A stretch of DNA of 64,000 nt from contig JABWCD010000023.1 of assembly GCA_013359265.1 (NCBI GenBank), positions 82,708 to 146,707 of the forward strand. The letters run 5' to 3'. Source of the DNA: Candidatus Hydrogenedentota bacterium. Its GTDB lineage: Bacteria > Hydrogenedentota > Hydrogenedentia > Hydrogenedentales > SLHB01. Positions 28,782 through 38,199 of the stretch are shown piece by piece (within the stretch, counting starts at the first letter, position 1; every line of letters starts with the position of its first letter). Below the pieces are notes generated by a model. The model saw nothing but the letters and a program-made list of their open reading frames with translations. It made no database searches and was not told the DNA's origin. The position numbers were made by a program, and so were the translations under genes.

Positions 28782-30425
28782 CTAGGGCCCAGGATCGGTG
28801 TTTGCGATTTGCTTCACCACATCGGCGGGCAGCGGGCCGGTCGACACGCTGTTGCGCGCACGCAGCATGGAATTTCCCGAGAAGACGATGTCGCGGCTTA
28901 ATTCACCGCGGACGTCGAGAAAAACATCGGTGGACTCCTGCGCTACGCACGATTCGATCAGGGCATTCTGAACATTGTTCAGCCGCAGCACGGCATGTTT
29001 TTGGGCGGACGGCCGCGCACGCAGATTGGCGATGTTAAGGTTATGGACGTCGTCGATCACAAGCGCGTTTCCGATTTCCGGGTTTGGCGTCGTCTGCTTC
29101 GGCACGCCGCGCAGCGGCAGGTCCCAATCATCCTTATCCGTCGGCATGGCACGCCAAAAACCGTCTTCCCAGCTTACGTCGACATTTGAGAACGTTAGCC
29201 CGCGCACATGCTGACAGTAGAAGGCGTAGCCCGGCATCGCGCCGAAGTTATCGGCGCTGGGATAGCCCTGAATGACCTCCGGCACCGCTTCTTCCACCGG
29301 CCGATACGGTGCGCCGCCGACGAACGACAGCCGCACGTTCGATATCGAAACTTTTTCGACGTTGCGGTCCGGAATGCCGGTGATCGAACATACGAGCGAC
29401 GCGTTCGTCGCGACGACGTTGTCGATCGATACGTTGCGCAGGGTGCCCGGGACATCCGGTTCCATATCGCGTCCGCGATTCCCAAGACGGATGAAGATCG
29501 GCGAGCAGACGTTCACCATTGTAATGTTCGACACGACAACGCCGTCGATGTTCGATCCGTCCACCGACTCGATGGCAATGCCGCTGACCGCGTCGCGTTT
29601 TCCTTTCAGCCCATCCATTACGCAATTGCTGACGGCTATGCGCTTGAAATCCCCCGCGGACTCCGTACCAAGTTTGAACGCATTGCACGCGGTCGCAAGG
29701 TAGCAGTTCGTTACCGTCAGGTTCTCCGTTGCGCGGCGCTCGCCAAGCGTGAAGCTCGCTTTCGGCACAATTGCGTCGTCCCAGGATTCGATGTGGCAGT
29801 TCGAGATGCGCACGTTCTTGCACGAATCGGGATCGATGCCGTCGCAAAAGGCGTTGAGGATCGTGACGCCATCGATCTCGACGTAGTCGGTGCCCAACAG
29901 GCTGATGCAATAGTTCGGCGCATTCAAAATGCGGATGCCCCCGATGCGCACAAACCTGCAACGCTTGAGCGCGATCGGTTTTGGGCCATGCCGCTTCGTA
30001 AAGTTCGCGTCGATTGTGCCGCCGCCGTAGATCGCGACGTTCTCGATGTCCTCACCCCAGATGAGCGCATGATGGAAATAGGAGGTTTCCTCGTCGGACT
30101 CGTTCTTGAATCCGAGGTCTTCGTACGGGTCGTACGCGTTTCTGTCCGGTATGCCCTTGAGAACAGCGCCGGAATCGAGATGGAGTGCGATGTTGCTGCG
30201 GAGATGAAGGCTTCCGGTGAGGTACTCGCCCGGTTCAAAGTAAACCGTCCCGCCGCGATTGGACAGGGCGTCGATGGTTGCCTGTATCGCGGCGGTGTCG
30301 TCCGTTTCGCCGTTGCCTGTGGCGCCATGATCGCGCACATTGAATGCAGCATGGGCCGTAAACGAGAGCGCTACGAAGAACGTGACGGCAATGATGCGCG
30401 GGTACGCCGCGTGGGATAGACTCAT
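28782..30425 (-). CDS. secreted GH28 polygalacturonase-like protein
   Basis: A signal peptide (IIAVTFFVALSFTAHA) precedes a pectate-lyase-like N-terminal segment (NVRDHGATGNGETDDTAAIQ) and parallel-beta-helix repeats. The catalytic region carries DGIDPDSCKNV and ESWDDAIVPK, corresponding to the Asp motifs of GH28. The canonical GHG and RIK motifs are not obvious, so the activity may be on another uronide. It is 547 residues with a GGGGG ribosome site upstream of the ATG at 30425. Confidence 0.85.
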   Translation of the reverse strand: MSLSHAAYPRIIAVTFFVALSFTAHAAFNVRDHGATGNGETDDTAAIQATIDALSNRGGTVYFEPGEYLTGSLHLRSNIALHLDSGAVLKGIPDRNAYDPYEDLGFKNESDEETSYFHHALIWGEDIENVAIYGGGTIDANFTKRHGPKPIALKRCRFVRIGGIRILNAPNYCISLLGTDYVEIDGVTILNAFCDGIDPDSCKNVRISNCHIESWDDAIVPKASFTLGERRATENLTVTNCYLATACNAFKLGTESAGDFKRIAVSNCVMDGLKGKRDAVSGIAIESVDGSNIDGVVVSNITMVNVCSPIFIRLGNRGRDMEPDVPGTLRNVSIDNVVATNASLVCSITGIPDRNVEKVSISNVRLSFVGGAPYRPVEEAVPEVIQGYPSADNFGAMPGYAFYCQHVRGLTFSNVDVSWEDGFWRAMPTDKDDWDLPLRGVPKQTTPNPEIGNALVIDDVHNLNIANLRARPSAQKHAVLRLNNVQNALIESCVAQESTDVFLDVRGELSRDIVFSGNSMLRARNSVSTGPLPADVVKQIANTDPGP

Positions 30426-30512
30426 GGGGCCCCCTTTTTGCAGTGCGGATTCGTGTGCAGCCCTTACGCACAGCGCATGGATTCTATCACGCAGGGCGCG
30501 AGGAGACAGAAC

Positions 30513-31991
30513 ATGGCGGATGGAGAAAAGACCGAGCCGATGGGAACGCTGTCGATCCGCGTCGTTGACGCCGCAGCAGGCACGGAAACGCCGGCGCGCG
30601 TTCACCTGACCGACCTCGATGGGAAAACCGTAAAGGTGACGGAGTTTCCCTGGTGGCACGACCATTTTGTCGTTCCCGGCGGGGGTACGTTGTCTTTGCC
30701 GGAAAGCCACTACCACGCGATCGTTGAACGCGGCGCGGAATATCGTGCCGCGCGGGCGGATTTCTCGATCCGTGGCAATCAGACTACTGAAGTTGCCGTG
30801 ACAACGGATCGATTTGTCGACGTTCAGGCAGCCGGGTGGTGGCCCGGAGACTTGCACGTGCATCGTCCGCCGGAGGACATCGAATTGTTGATGCGGGCGG
30901 AGGACGTACATGTCGCGCCGGTGATTACGTGGTGGAACACGAAGAACTATTGGTCGAATCGAAGCGTCCCGAACGATCCGTCCATGAAGTTCGACGATAA
31001 CCGCTTCTATCACCTGATGGCCGGCGAAGACGAACGCGAAGGCGGCGCGTTCCTGTATTTCAATGGGACATCGCCGGTGGACTTGTCCATGTGCGACAAG
31101 GAATGGCCGTCACCGTTAACAATACTCGCAGACGCGAAGCGGGCGAATTCGGGACTGTGGATCGATATCGAGAAACCGTTCTGGTGGGACGTGCCCACGG
31201 CGATCGCGCAGGGCCTGTGCGATTCGATTGGCATCGCGAACAATCACATGTGCCGGCGCGGCATGTACGAGAGCGAAGCTTGGGGCAAGCGGCGCGACAC
31301 GGCCCGACTCCCCAGACCGCGCGGCAACGGTTACTGGTCGCAGGAAATCTATTACGAGCTTTTGAGCAGCGGTATTCGCATTGCTCCATCGGCAGGCAGC
31401 GCGTCCGGCGTGTTGCCGAACCCGGTCGGGTACAACCGTGTGTACGTGCACCTTGACGGAGCCCTGCAGTGGGACGCGTGGTGGGAGGGGTTGCGGGCCG
31501 GGCGCAGTTTCGTCACGAACGGCCCTATGCTGTTTGTCAAAGCAAACGGCGAGATTCCCGGCCACGTCTTCCAATCGGGCGAGCCGATCGATATCGCGAT
31601 TACCGCCGAGATTCTGACCCAGGACACAATTCCGTACGTCGAAGTGATTAAGAACGGCGCAATCGATCACACTGTGCCATTCGAGGAATGGAAGCGTACC
31701 GGCTCGCTCGGCGCACTTCGATTCGACGAATGCGGCTGGTTCATCGTTCGCGCCGTGACCGACAATTCCAAGACGTTCCGCTTCGCCTCGACCGCGCCGT
31801 ACTATGTGGAAGTCGGCGAGCGCAAGGAGCGCATCAGCCGCGCGTCCGCGCAGTTCTTTCTCGACTGGGTCCGTGAGCGCATCGCGCGCATCAAGCATGA
31901 CGACCCGCGAAAGTTGGAGGAAGTGCTTGCGCCGCACCGCGACGCGGAGCGGTTCTGGTCGCGGCGGGTCAAGCAGGCGAACGCGCCGTAA
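30513..31991 (+). CDS. CehA/McbA-like metallohydrolase (PHP-like)
   Basis: The sequence carries GDLHVHRPP early, a PHP-like metal motif, and VAPVITWWNTKNYW, seen in the CehA/McbA family of phosphohydrolase-like or carbamate-type metalloenzymes. The 492-residue product starts at an ATG at 30513 preceded by GAGGAG. The exact substrate is unknown. It is divergently transcribed from the GH28 gene. Confidence 0.75.
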   Translation: MADGEKTEPMGTLSIRVVDAAAGTETPARVHLTDLDGKTVKVTEFPWWHDHFVVPGGGTLSLPESHYHAIVERGAEYRAARADFSIRGNQTTEVAVTTDRFVDVQAAGWWPGDLHVHRPPEDIELLMRAEDVHVAPVITWWNTKNYWSNRSVPNDPSMKFDDNRFYHLMAGEDEREGGAFLYFNGTSPVDLSMCDKEWPSPLTILADAKRANSGLWIDIEKPFWWDVPTAIAQGLCDSIGIANNHMCRRGMYESEAWGKRRDTARLPRPRGNGYWSQEIYYELLSSGIRIAPSAGSASGVLPNPVGYNRVYVHLDGALQWDAWWEGLRAGRSFVTNGPMLFVKANGEIPGHVFQSGEPIDIAITAEILTQDTIPYVEVIKNGAIDHTVPFEEWKRTGSLGALRFDECGWFIVRAVTDNSKTFRFASTAPYYVEVGERKERISRASAQFFLDWVRERIARIKHDDPRKLEEVLAPHRDAERFWSRRVKQANAP

Positions 31992-32927
31992 TCACCACGT
32001 CTTTACAAATGGGTCGCCGGATTTTTCACGGGCGTTGGTTGTGTTCGTGCGCCATTTCGTGTCGGTGGTGCGGCGGAATGTCTCGTTGGTGAGGCAGCTT
32101 GCGTGTTGAGCCAGAGCTTCGAAGATACGGTGTGCGATGACCATGTTGCCCACGCGGTTGGCGTGAACGCCGTCGGGATCGATTAGCCAGTCGGCGCCGC
32201 CTTCCGCTTCCCACACGTCCGCGAGGATGCAATCGAACTCCGCCGCCAGCGAACGAATGCAGTCGTTGTACGCGAGCGTTACTTCGACGCTGCCCTTGTC
32301 GTAGGGCGGGTAGCTGCGCCATCCGGTCATGTAGTAAACGGTGGTCAAGACGATGACGGGATCGCAGGCCGCCTTCACGCCGCCGATGATCCTCGCCATG
32401 TCTTCACGGAACTCGTCGATGGGCATGCCGGCGCGCATATCGTTCAGGCCGTAACAGAGAATAAACAGGTCGGGCTTCAACGCGATAACGTCTTTCTCGA
32501 ATCGTTCCATCGCGCTGGGTTTGCGCGAATTTGCATAGCCCGGACTGCGCGGCGAGATCGCGTTCGCGCCGATCCCTTTGTTGAAGTACTTGACGCGCTT
32601 GCCCTGGCAATCGGATATCAGGTTGGCGACGATGTCGGCGTACCGCTGATTGCGTTTCAACAACCAGGGCCCGCCCTCGACCGTGCTCTCGCCGAGTATG
32701 ACCATGCGCCGGAACGGTTCCTTGCGGTAGTCCTTTGGCTTCACGAATGCGGCCTCCTGTGCTGCATCGCGCTGTCCGAACGCAATCGCGTTGCTGTCCG
32801 TTTCGTTCACGGGTCCCGCAGCGCTACCCGCGGATACGATCGCGGCTACGACTAACGCCAACGTGCTCATGATGATACCCCCCAAAACCGATAGGTACGA
32901 CGCGAGGCGGCGCGTCAATGCCCCCAC
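31992..32927 (-). CDS. secreted SGNH/GDSL-like hydrolase
   Basis: Block motifs are present in order: GESTVEGGPW (Ser block), GIGANAISP, YGLNDMRAG (GxND), and DGVHANRVG (DxxH). A hydrophobic N-terminus indicates export. It starts with GTG at 32927; an ATG at 32870 preceded by GGGGGG is another option. Length up to 311 residues. Such enzymes deacylate carbohydrates or lipids. Confidence 0.85.
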   Translation of the reverse strand: MGALTRRLASYLSVLGGIIMSTLALVVAAIVSAGSAAGPVNETDSNAIAFGQRDAAQEAAFVKPKDYRKEPFRRMVILGESTVEGGPWLLKRNQRYADIVANLISDCQGKRVKYFNKGIGANAISPRSPGYANSRKPSAMERFEKDVIALKPDLFILCYGLNDMRAGMPIDEFREDMARIIGGVKAACDPVIVLTTVYYMTGWRSYPPYDKGSVEVTLAYNDCIRSLAAEFDCILADVWEAEGGADWLIDPDGVHANRVGNMVIAHRIFEALAQHASCLTNETFRRTTDTKWRTNTTNAREKSGDPFVKTW

Positions 32928-33005
32928 TGCGCGCGCTTCCTTTCATGATGCGCCCGCCGGCCCGTTGCATACAACCCCCGGCATCTTCCATACTATTAAA
33001 CCTTC

Positions 33006-33082
33006 GGGCGGCTAGCTCAGTTGGTTAGAGCATCTGCTTTACACGCAGGGGGCCGGGGGTTCGAATCCCTCGCCGCCCACCA
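33006..33082 (+). tRNA. tRNA-Val (anticodon TAC)
   Basis: The acceptor stem GGGCGGC/GCCGCCC, D stem GCTC/GAGC, anticodon stem around TTTACAC (anticodon TAC, Val GTA) and T arm GGGGG-TTCGAAT-CCCTC all pair. CCA is encoded. An integrase gene follows, so this is also the attachment site. Confidence 0.95.
33060..33082 (+). other. presumed attL at the tRNA 3' end
   Basis: Integrases of this type usually recombine at the T-loop/3' end of a tRNA, leaving an intact gene at one junction. The tRNA is complete, including CCA, directly before the integrase. The exact core cannot be set without the other junction. Confidence 0.5.
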
Positions 33083-33097
33083 TTAGAGATCGTTGAT

Positions 33098-33129
33098 AGC
33101 CAGCGACTTGCGAAGACGAGTCGCTGGCT
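33098..33129. terminator. hairpin downstream of tRNA-Val
   Basis: AGCCAGCGACT (33098-33108) and AGTCGCTGGCT (33119-33129) pair perfectly over 11 bases. It lies 16 bases after the tRNA end, where tRNA terminators or integrase arm sites are found. Confidence 0.55.
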
Positions 33130-33238
33130 TCATTGTGTCAAAACAGCCTGAGTGTAACAGAAAGTGTAAAACTTTCTGGCAGACTTTCGGACACTGCTGA
33201 CCAGTGACGGCGTCTTTACCGAATGGAGGACGGTCGTC

Positions 33239-34345
33239 ATGGCCAACATTCACCAAAAGTCCAAAAGCGGCGTGTGGTACATCAGCTACCGGCAAGGGGG
33301 AATTCTCAAACATCGCTCCCTTGGCACCAAGAGTGCGGCGGAAGCCCGCAGGCTCAAGCGGGAAATTGAACTCAAGGCGGAATTCAAACCATCGGTCGAA
33401 TTCGTCATCGTTGAGCGCCCCAAAGCCGATGTAAAGAATCCCACACTCGACGCATTCTGGACGGATTTCCTGAGATGGGCGACCGAACATCGATCGCGAA
33501 ACGCCGTGGACGAATACACCAATTGGTTCCGGCAGTTTAGGGAGTTTACGAAGATCGAGCGACTCGGCGACGCGACCGTAGACCAAGTTCGAGAATTCAA
33601 AACGCGCATCCGCACGCAAGGCAAGGGGAAGCCTGAAGGTACCGGGCTGTGCGAGACAAGCGTCAACAGTGCACTCAAAACTCTCCGCTCCATTTGGAAC
33701 CACGCCATCAGGCTCAACAAGTATACGGGACCGAACCCTTTCCTCTCCGCTGAATTCTACAGAATCCCTCAACACGTTCACCGCGATTACCTGGATGGCA
33801 AAAGCATCGAGTCGCTGCTCAAGGCCACCGAACACTACGCACAGGAGAAAGGCATCAAAACCATCGAAGCGCGAAACATCCGCCTGGCCATCGCACTCAT
33901 GGCATTGGCCGGCCTGCGTAAGCGCGAAGCGTGTTTTGCCCGCTGGGAATGGATCCGTTGGGACACCAAAATCATCGAAGTATCGAACCACGGCGAATTC
34001 ACCACCAAGAGTCGGCGAAACCGCACCATCTCGATGCATGACGACCTCATCGCAATTCTTGCGCCGCACCGCCGCGGCGAGGGATACATCCTCGAAGCGA
34101 CACGTGCAACGAACGGCAAGAACCGATACCGCGTGGAGTTTAAGAAATCCTTCCAACGCGTCTGCGCGATCGCGGGTTTCAAGGCGACGCCCCATGCGTT
34201 GCGGCACTCGTTCGCGTCCCGACATGCCGTCGCCGGAACGTCCCTGCACGTGATCGCCGGCTGGCTCGGCCATTCCTCGACGTCCATCACCGAGCGGTAC
34301 GCGCACTTCCAAACCGGATACAACGAGGCCGCAAACAATATCTGA
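33239..34345 (+). CDS. tyrosine recombinase/integrase
   Basis: The C-terminal domain carries the catalytic set: the first Arg in AGLRKREACFARWEW, HALRHSFASRHA (HxxR) and LGHSSTSITERYAHF with the nucleophile Tyr. An N-terminal SAM-like domain precedes it. Length is 368 residues with a GGAGGACGG ribosome site. It integrates the element at the adjacent tRNA-Val gene. Confidence 0.95.
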   Translation: MANIHQKSKSGVWYISYRQGGILKHRSLGTKSAAEARRLKREIELKAEFKPSVEFVIVERPKADVKNPTLDAFWTDFLRWATEHRSRNAVDEYTNWFRQFREFTKIERLGDATVDQVREFKTRIRTQGKGKPEGTGLCETSVNSALKTLRSIWNHAIRLNKYTGPNPFLSAEFYRIPQHVHRDYLDGKSIESLLKATEHYAQEKGIKTIEARNIRLAIALMALAGLRKREACFARWEWIRWDTKIIEVSNHGEFTTKSRRNRTISMHDDLIAILAPHRRGEGYILEATRATNGKNRYRVEFKKSFQRVCAIAGFKATPHALRHSFASRHAVAGTSLHVIAGWLGHSSTSITERYAHFQTGYNEAANNI

Positions 34346-34355
34346 AGACATTAGA

Positions 34356-34577
34356 TCACGCACGTTCCAGCAACTCTTGGGCGCGCGCCTGAACATACGG
34401 CATCTTCTGGCGCTCGAGGTACGCTTGCAGCTGCGCTTCGGTAATGCGTACGGGCGCCCGCGGGCCGTCGCCCAACCGGTAGCATTTCAACTCACCGGTA
34501 GCGAGCCGCCTATCGAGCGTGCGTAGCCCAATGCGGAGCCGTGCCGCGGCTTCGTGTCTGGTCAACAGGTCTTCCAT
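34356..34577 (-). CDS. excisionase-like small helix-turn-helix protein
   Basis: The 73-residue product has LLTRHEAAARLRIGLRTLDR, a MerR/Xis-type winged-helix segment, and basic residues later (KCYRLGDGPRAPVRITE). It lies convergent to the integrase, as recombination directionality factors often do. It could instead be a generic regulator. Confidence 0.75.
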   Translation of the reverse strand: MEDLLTRHEAAARLRIGLRTLDRRLATGELKCYRLGDGPRAPVRITEAQLQAYLERQKMPYVQARAQELLERA

Positions 34578-34648
34578 GGTCGATTACCTTTTGCCGAAAG
34601 CTGGGAGGGGTCCGAAAGAGGACCCTCCCAGCGTGAATCAATTCAGTC

Positions 34649-35029
34649 TTACGTCGAGCAGACTCGGTGAGCCACTACGTTCGCGTACGTCTTGCCGTCA
34701 CGGGCGTTGTGCTTCACCGTCACATCCAGCAACTTGTTCCTGCATTGTGAGACCGGCAGCCGAGAGCCTTCTGGCTGGACACCAATCGCGGCCAAGAATT
34801 CCTTGAACAGCCGCTTGCCAGCGGGCAGGCCGAGCGAATAGGACCCAAACAACCTCCTGTTTGCGCTCGGTCCGTCGTCCAATATCTTCATCTCGACGAG
34901 CACTCTGCCGTCCGGTTCGCACGCGACCCGCTGTACCAAGACTTGGTAGTCGCCTTCCGGAACCAAGTAGTATTCACGGGCTTCCTCATCCCAATCTACA
35001 GGTAACTCGATGACGTTGGATTCATTCAT
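34649..35029 (-). CDS. DUF669-like phage protein
   Basis: The 126-residue sequence matches the pattern of DUF669, an acidic phage protein thought to bind single-stranded DNA: VPEGDYQVLVQRV, LFGSYSLGLPAGKRLFKEFL and LDVTVKHNARDGKTYANVVA. A strong AAAGGAGGTGA ribosome site precedes the ATG. Similarity is by eye, so moderate confidence. Confidence 0.55.
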   Translation of the reverse strand: MNESNVIELPVDWDEEAREYYLVPEGDYQVLVQRVACEPDGRVLVEMKILDDGPSANRRLFGSYSLGLPAGKRLFKEFLAAIGVQPEGSRLPVSQCRNKLLDVTVKHNARDGKTYANVVAHRVCST

Positions 35030-35064
35030 GACGTATCACCTCCTTTCAATCCAGTTGAAGTTCC

Positions 35065-35277
35065 CTACTGCCAAGGAGAATTACGGTCTATCAACAGCCG
35101 TAAAATCCCCACAATCGTGATGCCGATCACGCACATCGCCGCGATGACATGAACCGGCTCGAACGGCGGCAAACGAAGCCCAGTAATCGAATGCCGTTCG
35201 ATCAAGGTCCAGACCATCCACGCGCCGATCACGACCGCAACGATGCGCGCCTTTGGCGGGCTAAAAATCACCCGCAT
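35065..35277 (-). CDS. small two-helix membrane protein
   Basis: I do not recognise a family. The 70-residue product has two hydrophobic segments (IVAVVIGAWMVWTL and VIAAMCVIGITIVGIL). Its start overlaps the end of the next upstream gene by 17 bases, so it is co-translated with it. Confidence 0.6.
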   Translation of the reverse strand: MRVIFSPPKARIVAVVIGAWMVWTLIERHSITGLRLPPFEPVHVIAAMCVIGITIVGILRLLIDRNSPWQ

Positions 35278-36103
35278 TGCCTACTCCCCAATCGTCCGTA
35301 GTCTCCTCGATTACCGTCGTTTCGCCGTCGTCTTCCTCTGGCCACGTGTTTTCCGCTTCATCATCAACCGCCGCATCCGCGCGACCTTCTTGCGCGGGCA
35401 ACCAACGGACGCATGAACTGCCATCGGCATTGAGATTGCGCCGTTCGCGCCACTCCCGGTACCTGGCTTCAGCGGCCGCGACATCGGCCTTGTACTCTTG
35501 CTGGATGCGCTGCAGCTCGGGGTCGTCTGGCACATAATCCGCAACCATTACCTCGTCGCTCACTCTGCGCGGCGGGCTGCTCGCACCGCGCCGAAGCTTT
35601 CCGTCGAGGTCCAGGTCGTAGACGCGATCGAGCGCGCCGCGCAACTGGGACTTCAGTTCCTGGAAGCGCTCCCGGTGCTGAACCGGTACGTCGAACTCTT
35701 CTGCGTCGTGGGCCACGCCGAGTTTGTCCATTTCGTGGACGATGTTATGAACGTGGTCGATCAGCGAATTCCCGAACGCGACTTGATCGCGGTCATACGG
35801 CCGGCCCGCAGCCCGCACGGGCACCGATCGGAACGCGCCGCCCAGTGCACCGAGCATACGGCCGCTCAGCCCAACGCTCGCGAGGCCTTGCCGCGTCGCC
35901 TCTCTTGCCCGTTGGATCACGCTGTCGTACCAACCCTTCCACTTCCGGTAGTCCATGGTCTCGCACCACTTGTCGACAGCATCCTCGTATCCGCGCCGGC
36001 GCGCCTGTTCGTGTTCTTCCTTGGTGAAGAACGAATGGTCCGGAGCGTACCGGCGGATATCGAAAGGCGGGGGCGACGAGCCGTGCCAATCGGATTTATC
36101 CAT
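35261..36103 (-). CDS. hypothetical protein, acidic C-terminus
   Basis: I cannot place this protein. The 280-residue product has a charged, mostly helical N-terminal half with repeated basic and acidic residues. The C-terminus is very acidic (NTWPEEDDGETTVIEE). GAGGAG precedes the ATG at 36103. It is in the same minus-strand run as the ATPase gene, about 50 bases after it. Confidence 0.6.
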   Translation of the reverse strand: MDKSDWHGSSPPPFDIRRYAPDHSFFTKEEHEQARRRGYEDAVDKWCETMDYRKWKGWYDSVIQRAREATRQGLASVGLSGRMLGALGGAFRSVPVRAAGRPYDRDQVAFGNSLIDHVHNIVHEMDKLGVAHDAEEFDVPVQHRERFQELKSQLRGALDRVYDLDLDGKLRRGASSPPRRVSDEVMVADYVPDDPELQRIQQEYKADVAAAEARYREWRERRNLNADGSSCVRWLPAQEGRADAAVDDEAENTWPEEDDGETTVIEETTDDWGVGNAGDF

Positions 36104-36156
36104 GCCTATCGATCTCCTCGTTTGGATAAGACGCACTAAAGCGCCGGAATGTCCCC

Positions 36157-38199
36157 TCAGAGGTACATGGCAGCCGTCTCAAATCGAATTCTGGAAAGGT
36201 GCCGGCCCAGTCCAGGCGCCGCGCGTATTGCTCGCTCCGCCTGGTTTCGCCGAGGGACATCCAGGCACACGACATGGAGCCGCGCCCAATCGGTCTTGAC
36301 GATGAAATCCTTTTCGGCATTGTCGACAACGTTGGTCAACGAGATGGAAACTTCGACCGCAATCCATCCACCCGTTGGATCCTGGCCGACCACATCGACG
36401 GCCTTGCTGCCGTAAAACCGTTCCTTCCGCACGTGCATGTAACTTTGTGAAGTCAGCTTTCGCACGACCAACTCCTGAACAAACGCATGCAGAAAACCAC
36501 CCTTCCCAAACGAAGGCAACCGCCCGCCCAACGCCGCAGCAAGCAGTGGCGTCGGCTCGAGCGCAATATTGGCCATTCCTCGTTGCGGTATCTCGTGCTC
36601 CTTCACCCAACCCAACCGGATAAGCTCGTTCTTCACCCGGGTTGCCGTACCGCCCTTGTGCTTGAGCCTTGCGTTGCGTACCGCGAGCAGGTCCCATGGA
36701 TGAGTAAGCACATCCTGGGCGAGCGCGCGTGCACGCACGGAAACACGTCCGGGCATCCGTGCAGGCACCACACCCGCAGCGGGTCGCGTCACCGTACGCT
36801 CCACCACGTCCAGCAAAACGCGAGGCTTCCACGGTAGCGAGCGCAGTACAGGGTCCATAAGCCGTCGCCTGTCCGCGTCCGAGAATGGGAACGACGATCC
36901 CGGAAAGCGCCTGACGACGCCTGCAAATGGCTTTGCGTACCGCCCAAGGTTCTCGCGCGCCACAAATTCGCCGGAGACGGGCTTCGTCAGGCGGTCCCAA
37001 TGCGCCGGAGGAAGCCCCAGCGCGTTACCAACTGCTTGCAGGTCCTTGGCGTGACTCAAGGGGCCCACCTGTACAATGACCCCGGACTGGCTGGAGACAG
37101 GCATTGCCAGATCATATGGACATTGCGAAGCGACAATGAACCGAAGGCCTGCCTGCCGCGCAATCAGGTACCGATGAGAAAGCGGCGTGAGACCGTTGCT
37201 CTCCGCCGATTGACTCAGGAACCTGTGCGCATCGTCGAGACAGAACGCAAATTGCGGCGACCCATCGTTAGGACCGTTCTTAAGGAAGTAGGCATGGGCG
37301 TATTCCATCAGAAAATCCACAACGAACCGCGCGGCGCACCCCTCATGCAAATTCGGGATCATCACCAGCGAAGGGTGACGCAACAATGCCGAGGAGAGGT
37401 CCATGCCTGACGAACAGTCGAAGACGGGACCAGTGGCCGCCATGAGCCGATCCAAGGCTGCTTGAAGGCCCTCGGAGTACTTCGATTTCTTCCGCAACGA
37501 CAACTCATAAAGGTCGCGGAAGGTGAATGTCGTTGGGGTTCCGGTTCGTTGGCGGTACTTGCCATAGAGGTCCTGCAGGGTGTCGTGGAATTCCACGAGC
37601 AACGCCCGGGAATACTGCAAACCGTAGACGGCAGCGAACAACTCGATGATCAACCGTCCCCAGACCAGCGGATCGGTGCCAGGCGGCGGCGTGAAAGCGG
37701 AAATCTTGAGCTCTTGCAGGAGGAACGCGCGGCGCAGGATCGGCGGGTCGACAAGCAGGCGTGCTGCGTCTGTCTTCCACGTGATGTACATGAACGGCAA
37801 GCGTCCGGCCAACTGTTCGAGGATACCGACAATAAGCGAGGTCTTGCCGCCACCGGTCGGGCCAACGATGAGCGCATGCGGCAGGTCCTGGAGCGCGATG
37901 CGCCAGGGCAACGCCGACTCGTTCACGCCACCGACTTCGATATCTCCCTGATCGAGGCCCGTTTCGGGACCTGGATACGGGCGAAACGGATCAGGGTCCA
38001 CGATTTGCCGCACGCGAAAGGCGTGCATGGACTGGCTGAGAATCTCCCGTACATCGGAATCGTCCGGGGACACTGCGGCGGCAGCCGCCCAGCCCTGGAT
38101 GGCGCTCTCCTGCAGCGCACCCAACTCGTTCGCTTCATCCACGAGGCGCGCAAGCGAATCCGCATCCGCCCCGTCGTGGCGACTACGTTTCTTCATCAT
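36157..38199 (-). CDS. large P-loop ATPase (HerA/VirB4-like) with wHTH and nuclease-like C-terminus
   Basis: Walker A is GPTGGGKTS at about residues 113-121 and Walker B FAFCLDDAH at 317-325. A region near residues 495-560 looks like a winged helix. The C-terminal about 90 residues carry an Asp-hydrophobic segment (KAVDVVG, about D602) and a Glu motif (AVEVS, E616) that fit a degenerate PD-(D/E)XK fold. A start overlap of 17 bases with the zinc-ribbon gene points to co-translation. The layout matches the ATPase at 60171-62198. Its role is unknown; DNA pumping or cleavage is the best guess. Confidence 0.75.
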   Translation of the reverse strand: MMKKRSRHDGADADSLARLVDEANELGALQESAIQGWAAAAAVSPDDSDVREILSQSMHAFRVRQIVDPDPFRPYPGPETGLDQGDIEVGGVNESALPWRIALQDLPHALIVGPTGGGKTSLIVGILEQLAGRLPFMYITWKTDAARLLVDPPILRRAFLLQELKISAFTPPPGTDPLVWGRLIIELFAAVYGLQYSRALLVEFHDTLQDLYGKYRQRTGTPTTFTFRDLYELSLRKKSKYSEGLQAALDRLMAATGPVFDCSSGMDLSSALLRHPSLVMIPNLHEGCAARFVVDFLMEYAHAYFLKNGPNDGSPQFAFCLDDAHRFLSQSAESNGLTPLSHRYLIARQAGLRFIVASQCPYDLAMPVSSQSGVIVQVGPLSHAKDLQAVGNALGLPPAHWDRLTKPVSGEFVARENLGRYAKPFAGVVRRFPGSSFPFSDADRRRLMDPVLRSLPWKPRVLLDVVERTVTRPAAGVVPARMPGRVSVRARALAQDVLTHPWDLLAVRNARLKHKGGTATRVKNELIRLGWVKEHEIPQRGMANIALEPTPLLAAALGGRLPSFGKGGFLHAFVQELVVRKLTSQSYMHVRKERFYGSKAVDVVGQDPTGGWIAVEVSISLTNVVDNAEKDFIVKTDWARLHVVCLDVPRRNQAERAIRAAPGLGRHLSRIRFETAAMYL

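Noticed and set aside
35498..36139. Plus-strand frame opposite the hypothetical acidic protein
   Set aside because: The minus-strand gene has a better ribosome site and operon position.
36157..38199. Conjugative coupling protein (TraD/VirD4)
   Set aside because: The ATPase could be read that way, but there is no N-terminal membrane helix pair and no relaxase nearby.
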